Shown in pieces: positions 6,478 to 11,464 of a stretch of DNA of 25,086 nt (positions within the stretch are counted from its first letter, which is position 1; each line of letters opens with the position of its first letter). Under the pieces are notes generated by a model. It saw only the letters and a list, made by a program, of their open reading frames with translations, did not search any database and had not been told where the DNA came from. The DNA lies in the IMG/VR virus record IMGVR_UViG_3300030103_003423, positions 1 to 25,086 of that record; one strand, given 5' to 3'. Source of the DNA: a virus. Made by a program: the position numbers and the translations under genes.

Positions 6478-6624
6478 TTGTGGAGCGTGATCTCAGTGGG
6501 ACAACACTATGGGACAACTAAGATTGTCCCACACTTTTAGGACTATGGGACAATTATGCTTGTCCCACTACCTTGTCCCATACCAAATCAATGTTGTGGA
6601 ACGGGATTACAAGAAATGGGACAA
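6455..6624. repeat. Eight TGGGACAA sites in a symmetric array (origin, centromere or operator candidate)
   Basis: Exact TGGGACAA lies at 6497, 6510, 6546 and 6617 (plus) and as TTGTCCCA at 6455, 6524, 6560 and 6573 (minus). The inner six are perfectly mirror-arranged about 6538.5: steps of 13, 14, 22, 14 and 13 bases. They include two identical 22-bp units (site, 6-base spacer, inverted site) at 6510-6531 and 6546-6567. The outer pair (6455, 6617) is mirrored to within one base. The array lies directly behind the primase-helicase and before a ribbon-helix-helix-like gene. A replication origin, a partition site or a multimeric operator would all fit. Each 22-bp unit could also form an RNA hairpin. 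Confidence 0.8.
6477..6607 (+). repeat. Direct repeat flanking the array core
   Basis: GTTGTGGAGCGTGAT (6477-6491) recurs as GTTGTGGAACGGGAT (6593-6607) with two differences, and each copy is followed within about 5-9 bases by a TGGGACAA site. The two copies bracket the symmetric six-site core. They may be part of the same binding platform or the trace of a local duplication. Confidence 0.6.
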
Positions 6625-6681
6625 TTTAAGGCACTCTCCCCAGGAGGAATCTACTAATTAACATTATTAAAATATCATTTT

Positions 6682-6786
6682 ATGAAGACTCAAGAAAAGA
6701 TTAAAGCTGCACAGCAAAGGATTAAAGAACTAAAAATTTTAATAGAATTATGGACTAATAAAAAAGTTAATACAAAGATATTATGA
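6682..6786 (+). CDS. Possible 34-aa helical peptide
   Basis: ATG at 6682 opens a 34-codon frame ending in TGA at 6784-6786. The peptide is a Lys-rich, heptad-like helix (MKTQEKIKAAQQRIKELKIL...). A strong GGAGG (6642-6646) lies about 35 bases upstream, too far for a normal ribosome site. It sits between the site array and the gene at 6814, where other small genes are tightly packed. Short low-complexity frames like this arise easily in AT-rich DNA, so it is only a candidate. Confidence 0.3.
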   Translation: MKTQEKIKAAQQRIKELKILIELWTNKKVNTKIL

Positions 6787-6813
6787 TAATATATTTTTAG
6801 AGATTGAATATCA

Positions 6814-7101
6814 TTGGAACGTGAAAACAAATCAAGAGGTAATAAGAAGTATTACCATGTATTAATAGATATAAATAGAGGTAAATTATTTGATAAATAC
6901 ATTAGAGAAAACTTAAAAACTAAGCCTACATCTTGGATTCGAGACATTATTTATAATTTTTTACAAGAAAACATAGACCAAGAAGTGTATAATGAAGCTT
7001 TGAAGAAAGACCAAGAAAATTGGAATCAAGTTATTCAGAATCGCCTACAAGGAAGAGCTTTATCAAAAATACTGAAGGCAATCAGGAAGATCCCAGAATA
7101 G
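6814..7101 (+). CDS. Ribbon-helix-helix-like small protein, TTG start
   Basis: This 95-aa basic protein has a strand KYYHVLIDI (about residues 12-20), a helix FDKYIRENLK, a turn, and a helix SWIRDIIYNFLQEN, which fits a ribbon-helix-helix domain. Helical Lys/Gln-rich segments follow. TGA at 6805-6807 closes the frame upstream and no internal ATG exists, so a TTG start at 6814 (or a rarer codon nearby) is forced. It is the first sizeable gene after the TGGGACAA array and is a natural candidate for the protein that binds it, as such proteins usually recognise repeated short sites. That link is inference. Confidence 0.55.
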   Translation: MERENKSRGNKKYYHVLIDINRGKLFDKYIRENLKTKPTSWIRDIIYNFLQENIDQEVYNEALKKDQENWNQVIQNRLQGRALSKILKAIRKIPE

Positions 7102-7184
7102 TTTTTGATGGAACGTATCATTATAAAATCATAAACGGAAAACGTCATTGGATTACACAACCTCCTTCTACCTACGAAAGATGA
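7020..7184 (+). CDS. Possible small protein overlapping two genes, TTG start
   Basis: A 54-aa frame runs from TTG at 7020 to TGA at 7182-7184. Its C-terminal half is well composed (VFDGTYHYKIINGKRHW, then ITQPPSTYER), and its stop forms an ATGA overlap with the next gene at 7181, the same coupling used throughout this region. Its first 27 codons overlap the end of the 6814 gene in another frame. The start is uncertain; the region 7102-7184 is the more convincing part. No family is recognised. Confidence 0.4.
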   Translation: MESSYSESPTRKSFIKNTEGNQEDPRIVFDGTYHYKIINGKRHWITQPPSTYER

Positions 7185-7471
7185 AAAGAAAAGATACTCC
7201 TTCTTATAACAAACTAGCTTGCCTTCAAGAAATCAGAAGAAAAGGACTACTTAAGTTATTACTTGATGTTGAACTTCGTGGTGTAGAACATAGAGTTTAT
7301 ATCACCAGTGATTCAAGAGCAGACCTTACAGTTAATGATGGGGATTGGATCAATGATCATATAAGGACTGCTATTGTAAAGCATAACTATGAAATTAATA
7401 AGATCCCTAAATTACAGGTGAAAGATTTCACCATAAAAGAAATTAAAGAATACGAAGAATCACTCGAATGA
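7181..7471 (+). CDS. Hypothetical protein
   Basis: This 96-aa soluble protein of mixed charge is not recognised. I prefer the ATG at 7181 over a TTG at 7148 because 7181 makes an ATGA overlap with the stop of the preceding small frame. Visible features are a helix KLACLQEIRRKGLLKLLLDV, a strand-rich middle (HRVYITSD, ADLTVNDGDW) and an acidic helical C-terminus (IKEIKEYEESLE). The stop overlaps the next start (ATGA at 7468), so the genes 7020 to 7689 form a coupled chain. Confidence 0.6.
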   Translation: MKRKDTPSYNKLACLQEIRRKGLLKLLLDVELRGVEHRVYITSDSRADLTVNDGDWINDHIRTAIVKHNYEINKIPKLQVKDFTIKEIKEYEESLE

Positions 7472-7689
7472 AAACACCAGTAGGACAAAAATTTGAACTT
7501 AATCAGGTTGTTAAACGAAACACAACAGTTGGTTATTCAGCCAGTAAATATGCACAATATACTGGCAAGATTACAGAAGCTTTTACAAGAAAAAATAAAC
7601 TAGGAGTTTCCCAGTATTACTACAAAGTTTTCTGGGAAGATGGAAGATCATCTGAGCACGCCCAACATAGTCTTAAGTCTTTTCCATAA
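7468..7689 (+). CDS. Hypothetical small beta-rich protein
   Basis: This 73-aa basic protein is rich in short strands and aromatic residues (VGYSASKYAQYTGKI, then QYYYKVFWEDG), reminiscent of small SH3-like barrels that bind nucleic acid or proteins, but with no diagnostic motif. It starts at an ATGA overlap with the preceding gene and is last in the plus-strand chain. Its final 42 bases overlap the end of the convergent gene 7648-7944. Confidence 0.55.
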   Translation: MKTPVGQKFELNQVVKRNTTVGYSASKYAQYTGKITEAFTRKNKLGVSQYYYKVFWEDGRSSEHAQHSLKSFP

Positions 7690-7944
7690 AGGTTTTTTCA
7701 TACTCTTCATTTCCTTCTTCATTTCATAGAGTGCTAGTAAAGCTTCAAGCTCTGCAAGCCGACCCAACATACCTGTGAGAAACAAATCCTGTCGCATTTG
7801 ATGACGTAATAAATTTGTGCAGTATCTTTGTAATTCTTCAGTGTTTTTATTGTTCATTATTTCTCTGCAACGCATCTCAACTGACAATTCCAGTTCTGGT
7901 GTAGGTTTTTCAAAATCTATATTGAATAGTTTGTCAGTGTCCAT
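7648..7944 (-). CDS. Hypothetical helical protein
   Basis: This 98-aa protein is probably all-helical, with Glu/Leu/Met-rich helices (LELSVEMRCREIMNN, TEELQRYCTNLLRHQM, LGRLAELEALLALYEMKKEM) and a basic C-terminus (KKPLWKRLKTM). A good ribosome site (AAGGA) precedes ATG 7944. It is the only minus-strand gene between two plus-strand blocks. It diverges from the membrane-protein gene at 8049 across an inverted-repeat region, and overlaps the end of gene 7468-7689 by 42 bases. I recall similar sequences in marine cyanophages, but cannot check. Confidence 0.6.
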   Translation of the reverse strand: MDTDKLFNIDFEKPTPELELSVEMRCREIMNNKNTEELQRYCTNLLRHQMRQDLFLTGMLGRLAELEALLALYEMKKEMKSMKKPLWKRLKTMLGVLR

Positions 7945-7992
7945 TTCCTTATGTCATCCTTTCCAAACATAACAATATTTGCTAGATTTGCC

Positions 7993-8043
7993 ATAACTAG
8001 CCTGTAGCTTCAACGCTATCTCCTCACACAAAGGGCTAGTTAT
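7993..8043. promoter_or_regulatory. 10-bp inverted repeat in the 7944/8049 divergent region
   Basis: ATAACTAGCC (7993-8002) and GGCTAGTTAT (8034-8043) are exact reverse complements around 31 bases that hold a smaller TAGC/GCTA hairpin. The right arm ends 5 bases before the ATG at 8049 and contains part of the only purine-rich stretch (AAAGGG) that could serve as its ribosome site. Pairing in RNA would hide that stretch; as DNA it could be a two-half-site operator for both divergent genes. Confidence 0.55.
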
Positions 8044-8048
8044 CTAAA

Positions 8049-8453
8049 ATGGAAGAACAAAAAAAGAAAAACCCCATACAAAAAATAAAAGAGACTATTG
8101 AAGATAAGGAAGAACAATTAGCTTTTATATCAGTAGTAGTCCGTTTGGTTGTAGTGGGTTGGAGTGGTTTTATAGTTTCCTTGAACTACATCACTATTCC
8201 TGGTTACAGCAATGAACCAAAAGATATCACGTTTCCTGCTTCGTTACTTACGGGGGCACTTGCCAGCTTTGGTTTGGAGGGTGCTAAGAAACGTGGTGAT
8301 GGTACATACAAACCTGATGAAAAACCTCTTAACAAAAAAGAAGTAGAAGAGTTACTAGCATCACAGTCTGGTGGTTATCAAACCGTTAGAATTGAAACAC
8401 CGATTAAGATTATTGGTGCGGAAATTGTAGATCCCGATTCTCCTAAAAAATGA
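8049..8453 (+). CDS. Small membrane protein, holin candidate
   Basis: This 134-aa protein has a charged Lys/Glu N-terminus (about 25 residues), a hydrophobic segment near residues 25-50 (AFISVVVRLVVVGWSGFIV), a second weaker one near 60-75 (FPASLLTGALASFGL), and a soluble charged C-terminal half. The arrangement suits a small inner-membrane protein such as a class II-type holin, but no lysin gene is seen next to it to confirm this. It is first in a plus-strand cassette and overlaps the next, exported, protein by ATGA. The inverted repeat at 7993-8043 lies immediately upstream and may control it. Confidence 0.55.
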   Translation: MEEQKKKNPIQKIKETIEDKEEQLAFISVVVRLVVVGWSGFIVSLNYITIPGYSNEPKDITFPASLLTGALASFGLEGAKKRGDGTYKPDEKPLNKKEVEELLASQSGGYQTVRIETPIKIIGAEIVDPDSPKK

Positions 8454-8971
8454 AAAAATTCTTAACTTTGATTTTACTGGCATTTCCAACAGCTAGTTTT
8501 GCAGACATCACTCATTCTATCCAATCTGTAGCGTCAGTCTCAACAGTCGCAGCTTCAGCTACATCAGAAAGAATCGCAGCTTCAATTAGTGTAGCTGGTA
8601 CGAATGTAACACCAAAAGCAAACGATACGGCTGGTTTAATAGGTTCATTAGATTTAGCGGATAATGGTATCACTAACGGTGTCCCAACTGTGGATTACGA
8701 CACTAGCTTTAACGTAGTCAATACTGGTGATGCGTTCTCAGTATCGGAAACTTATTTACAAGCGGATAGTACAAGTACTACAGCAGCGACAGTTGCAAAT
8801 GGTGTTGCTGCCTTGCCTCTTTTAGGGTCATATACGGTTGTGTCTGGTGGAGATCCTGGTTCTGTTGCTATCACGCTAGATAGTGGACAAGGTTTAACTG
8901 TAAATCTATCTGATATGGGTGCTGGTACAACTGCAACGCTCCAATCAACAATCACACTTGGCTTGGATTGA
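8450..8971 (+). CDS. Exported Ser/Thr/Ala-rich protein
   Basis: This 173-aa protein has a typical Sec signal peptide (MKKFLTLILLAFPTASFA, cleavage expected after residue 18). The mature part is rich in Ala, Ser, Thr, Val and Gly, with few charges and no Cys, which suggests an extended beta-rich envelope protein or structural decoration. It is coupled by ATGA overlaps to the membrane protein before it and the exported protein after it, so the three are likely made together at the cell envelope late in infection. I recall comparable genes in marine cyanophage genomes. The function is unknown. Confidence 0.65.
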   Translation: MKKFLTLILLAFPTASFADITHSIQSVASVSTVAASATSERIAASISVAGTNVTPKANDTAGLIGSLDLADNGITNGVPTVDYDTSFNVVNTGDAFSVSETYLQADSTSTTAATVANGVAALPLLGSYTVVSGGDPGSVAITLDSGQGLTVNLSDMGAGTTATLQSTITLGLD

Positions 8972-9396
8972 TGAGATGGTTATTGCTTCTGTTTATAGCT
9001 TTTCATAGTTCGTATGCACAGGCTACCACTCCTAGATTCAGTGCTAATCAAATGCAATCTACAAGCAAAAGTGTTTCTACTATCAATGAAACTATTGTTA
9101 CTGAAAACTACAGGACAGGTTATAGCTACAGTGTTTCTGGAACGAATATCCGTGTTAAGGAAGGCTCTGTCATATCACCTGATGCCACATATACTACAAG
9201 TCAGAATACAGGAAAGGTTAGCTTTCAATGGGTGACACCAGATCTACCTACCAAACCTCAGTGGGAGATGATTCCAGGCTCTTCAGACTTTTCAATAATG
9301 GAAAACTTTCTCGCTCCAGGACTAGACGCAGTTTCAATCATTACAAGAAATCAAACTATAGAAACTGTGCAAGACTCTGTAACGCTATTTCAATAG
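8968..9396 (+). CDS. Exported protein of unknown function
   Basis: This 142-aa protein has a signal peptide (MRWLLLLFIAFHSSYA) followed by a Thr/Ser-rich domain with motifs such as ENYRTGYSYSVSGTNI and a C-terminal IETVQDSVTLFQ. It is coupled by ATGA to the preceding gene. Its last 169 bases also encode the N-terminal extension of the next protein in another frame (-1 relative), a long overlap that is unusual here. It is probably part of the same envelope-acting set. The start is well supported because the signal peptide begins directly at the ATG. Confidence 0.65.
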   Translation: MMRWLLLLFIAFHSSYAQATTPRFSANQMQSTSKSVSTINETIVTENYRTGYSYSVSGTNIRVKEGSVISPDATYTTSQNTGKVSFQWVTPDLPTKPQWEMIPGSSDFSIMENFLAPGLDAVSIITRNQTIETVQDSVTLFQ

Positions 9397-10004
9397 CTTT
9401 ACTATGTTCTACACCTGTATATGCAAACACCACAATAAGCTCACCTAGCAGTTCTTCACAGGGCACAGTTATTAATAATGGCTATCAAACGATAAATGGA
9501 AACTTCCCAACTCATAGATTTTCAAACGGAATACAATGTCAGTTACCAACATTGGCTTTCACTCCTTTTGTTACTAAGGGAGAAGGGTATAACACTCCAA
9601 GAATTACTACATCACGAACCAATATATATGACACTGCAACGGACAGCGAAACAGGCCAGTTGCTTAATCCAGGGAAAATTTTATATGTCGCAGAACAGGA
9701 AAGAATAGATCAGACGAACCATAACTTATCTTATGGGGCGACTATAAGTTTACAGGTTCCATTAGGTAAAAGGTTTAACAGTGAATGTCTGAAGGCTGCA
9801 CAGGCTTATAGAAAGACGCAGGAGTTTATGTTAGAAGCCAAGCGTTTAGAGGTTAATCTTAATCGTGCCAAGGTATGTGGTGCTATGTTGAGGGAGGGTA
9901 TTAAGTTTGTAGGAGATGATGCTATATCTTGTAGAAATATCGTTCTTACTACAATTCCAGATCAGATATTACCGCATACGCACGAAATAAAGACAAAAAA
10001 ATAA
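9228..10004 (+). CDS. Exported protein with long out-of-frame overlap
   Basis: This 258-aa protein starts at ATG 9228, which has GGAAAGG about 10 bases upstream, and runs to TAA at 10002-10004. The first 169 bases lie inside the preceding gene and give a very basic stretch. Then follows a signal-like segment (AISIALLCSTPVYA, cleavage near residue 66). The mature domain contains FSNGIQCQLPTLAFTPF and a helical C-terminal part with three cysteines (NSECLKAAQAY, AKVCGAML, ISCRNIV). No in-frame ATG, GTG or TTG lies closer to the signal segment, so either the long overlap is real or a -1 ribosomal frameshift joins the two frames. It ends exactly where the structured block 10000-10273 begins. Confidence 0.6.
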   Translation: MGDTRSTYQTSVGDDSRLFRLFNNGKLSRSRTRRSFNHYKKSNYRNCARLCNAISIALLCSTPVYANTTISSPSSSSQGTVINNGYQTINGNFPTHRFSNGIQCQLPTLAFTPFVTKGEGYNTPRITTSRTNIYDTATDSETGQLLNPGKILYVAEQERIDQTNHNLSYGATISLQVPLGKRFNSECLKAAQAYRKTQEFMLEAKRLEVNLNRAKVCGAMLREGIKFVGDDAISCRNIVLTTIPDQILPHTHEIKTKK

Positions 10005-10273
10005 GCACTGGTCCTGGGCTTCACGTCCACTTTTTCCAGTGGGGGCTTTCAGGTTGCAATGCTTATTAATAATCATCAACCCTGAACTCGCTACCCATAC
10101 AACGGCATGGAGGTTTACAGGTAAGTGATGATTAAAAAGCAACTGACGCTCTGACAGTGAGGAGGTGGAACTTAACCCACTCTTTATCAGGTCTGGTTGC
10201 TTAACAAGGGATAATAGAAGGGCAGTGGATCGTGGCACACGCAATGCTTCCGAACATACCTTACTCTCCTTGT
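10000..10273 (+). ncRNA. Candidate structured RNA: four tandem complex hairpins
   Basis: Four hairpins follow each other with 1-2 base linkers. H1: AATAAGCA (10000-10007) with TGCTTATT (10060-10067), inner CCTG/CAGG (10013-10016, 10050-10053), GGC/GCT, apical CCACT/AGTGG. H2: TAATCATCA (10070-10078) with TGATGATTA (10126-10134), inner CCTG/CAGG (10081-10084, 10118-10121), AAC/GTT, apical CCAT/ATGG. H3: AAGCAA (10137-10142) with TTGCTT (10197-10202), inner CTGA/TCAG. H4: ACAAGG (10204-10209) with CCTTGT (10268-10273), inner GAAG/CTTC and CGTG/CACG. H1 and H2 share identical loop lengths (7-nt left, 2-nt right, 2-nt bulge) with compensatory changes. G-U pairs (10017-10047, 10210-10267) favour the plus strand. 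Confidence 0.6.
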
Positions 10274-10297
10274 GTTATTTATTATATACAAAATTAT

Positions 10298-10329
10298 GGG
10301 CAAGTCAACGAACCTTGTTTTTCTTGCCC
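10298..10329 (-). terminator. Hairpin across the stop of the 10305 gene
   Basis: GGGCAAG (10298-10304) and CTTGCCC (10323-10329) are perfect complements around an 18-base loop that includes the stop codon of the minus-strand gene. On the minus strand ATAATTTTG follows, only a weak T run. It could help end transcription converging on the structured block, but as a terminator it is weak. Confidence 0.3.
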
Positions 10330-10988
10330 TTGAATAGATTAGCAACACGTTTTACAACTTGCTTGGTTAATGGCTTTACAACCGCAAGAAGGAGAGGAAC
10401 AGTTGCAGCCACACCTGCAATAAGAGCAGTAGACACAGTAACACTAGCACTTGGAATAAATTGATCGACCCAAGGGACTTCTTCCCATACCGCATTGCAA
10501 GATCCGTCCAATAATCCACGCTCATATTTTAACAAACGCTCCAACCTTAACTCATTACGCCAATCTCCCTTCCTATATGGTGCGTTTTTAGGTGGACATA
10601 ATGGATAAAACTCTTCTGCTTTTTCTTCCTTTCTAGGTGGCACAAACACACTGTTCAGTTTTATGCCTGATGAATATTGTGATGAGCTTTCTGTTTCTAT
10701 CGTGTCATTTGGATCATAAACAATAGATCTGATCTTCTGTTTTTCTGCCTTTGGTGCAGTAGTTTTCTCCTCTTCAACAGGTGCAGTAGCAGTTATCGGC
10801 CCTTGAGGACAGGTTGCATATTGCTTACGGTTATAAAAAACTATTGTTGGATTTCGTGTTATCTTAATATCTCTATCAACTAAATCACAGGCAGGTTGCA
10901 CACCTGTTAAAACAAATTCAGTGACAAAAGGAACAGAAGGAATATCAACAGTTGGTATCTTTATCTCTGGTACTTTAATCGTTGGCAT
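10305..10988 (-). CDS. Membrane-anchored proline-rich protein, unknown
   Basis: This 227-aa protein starts with a Pro/Ile/Val repeat-like stretch (MPTIKVPEIKIPTVDIPSVP), continues with a central soluble region containing four or five Cys (PACDLV, YATCPQG, YPLCPP, GSCNAV), and has a single strong hydrophobic segment near residues 182-203 (VSTALIAGVAATVPLLLAVV). A short very basic tail follows (KRVANLFKGKKNKVR), consistent with a C-terminal inner-membrane anchor. Its start lies inside the end of the zinc-ribbon gene (14-base overlap), so it belongs to the minus-strand chain 11357-10305. No family is recognised. Confidence 0.6.
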   Translation of the reverse strand: MPTIKVPEIKIPTVDIPSVPFVTEFVLTGVQPACDLVDRDIKITRNPTIVFYNRKQYATCPQGPITATAPVEEEKTTAPKAEKQKIRSIVYDPNDTIETESSSQYSSGIKLNSVFVPPRKEEKAEEFYPLCPPKNAPYRKGDWRNELRLERLLKYERGLLDGSCNAVWEEVPWVDQFIPSASVTVSTALIAGVAATVPLLLAVVKPLTKQVVKRVANLFKGKKNKVR

Positions 10989-11142
10989 AGGTTGGTAAAT
11001 AAACCTCTACATCTGTATGACATTTAGGACAGGAAAGGTTTGTAACCATCGTATATTGATCCTGTAGATGTGGAAAGCAGTCTTCATCAACACTATGATC
11101 TCCGCCCCAGATTAATTCTGTTTTACAGTGCCAACAGTTCAT
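10975..11142 (-). CDS. Small zinc-ribbon protein
   Basis: A 55-aa gene runs from ATG at 11142 to TAA at 10975. Two CxxC-type knuckles are visible: MNCWHC at residues 3 and 6, and SCPKC at 38 and 41, followed by a short strand ending DVEVYLP. This is the spacing of a four-cysteine zinc ribbon. The start overlaps the upstream stop by ATGA and its end overlaps the next start by 14 bases, which strongly supports it as a gene. From memory, tiny proteins beginning MNCWHCKTEL are common in marine cyanophages. The role is unknown; protein or nucleic-acid binding is likely. Confidence 0.8.
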   Translation of the reverse strand: MNCWHCKTELIWGGDHSVDEDCFPHLQDQYTMVTNLSCPKCHTDVEVYLPTYAND

Positions 11143-11357
11143 TTACCAAAAGGTATTGAAATACCTGTGCTGCCAGGCATTGCTTTATCTAACGCTTTTG
11201 GCATGAGTCCTGATACTTTACCCATAACCTTTTCCATCATCATCTTTTCAAACTGTGGGCTGGTTATGTAACGATAACCTGCATAAGCTCCACCTAAAGT
11301 TGAAATACTGATTACAAAGGATACGATGGAAAGGATAGAAGAAATCTTATTTAACAT
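11139..11357 (-). CDS. Small membrane protein
   Basis: This 72-aa protein has a hydrophobic segment at residues about 8-30 (ILSIVSFVISISTLGGAYAGY), then an amphipathic Met/Lys-rich helix (SPQFEKMMMEKVMGKV) and a Pro/Gly-rich tail. It is probably a single-pass inner-membrane protein with the helix outside the bilayer. It is followed by the zinc-ribbon gene with an ATGA overlap, and its leader contains the nested hairpin 11369-11430. Function unknown; a holin or antiholin role is possible but not supported beyond size. Confidence 0.6.
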   Translation of the reverse strand: MLNKISSILSIVSFVISISTLGGAYAGYRYITSPQFEKMMMEKVMGKVSGLMPKALDKAMPGSTGISIPFGK

Positions 11358-11368
11358 AAAAAATGATA

Positions 11369-11430
11369 AGAGGTGTATTCGTAGTTATTTATATGTTAGT
11401 CATAACTACAGTGTGTGTAAGCACACCTCT
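11369..11430 (-). promoter_or_regulatory. Nested hairpin between two minus-strand genes
   Basis: AGAGGTGT (11369-11376) pairs with ACACCTCT (11423-11430), and inside it GTAGTTAT (11381-11388) pairs with ATAACTAC (11402-11409), both 8 bp and perfect. A competing GTGT/ACAC pairing exists at 11413-11426. On the minus strand the stem is followed by TATCATTTTTT and then the ATG at 11357, so it may act as terminator, attenuator or leader structure. A TATAAATA box lies in its loop on the minus strand. Confidence 0.55.
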
Positions 11431-11464
11431 CTTCATATTAAGTTATATATGTAGAACTAATTAT

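Noticed and set aside
6455-6624. CRISPR-like array
   Set aside because: Repeats are only 8 bp, in both orientations, with 5-7 base spacers; this is a binding-site array.
9969-10244. Minus-strand open frame across the structured block
   Set aside because: Its composition is unlike the neighbours, it overlaps the end of a good plus-strand gene, and the region is better explained by paired hairpin arms.
10000-10273. tRNA, tmRNA or integron attC site
   Set aside because: No T-loop or anticodon arm pattern and no CCA-type acceptor end; arm sequences do not fit the attC core consensus.
10165-10464. Plus-strand open frame spanning the hairpins and the end of the 10305 gene
   Set aside because: Arg/Thr/Leu-rich shadow frame antisense to a convincing gene; no ribosome site.
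11386-11393. TATAAATA on the minus strand (T4-type late promoter box)
   Set aside because: A perfect match, but such AT-rich 8-mers are expected by chance here, no other gene in the block shows one at a consistent place, and no T4-like late sigma is visible.
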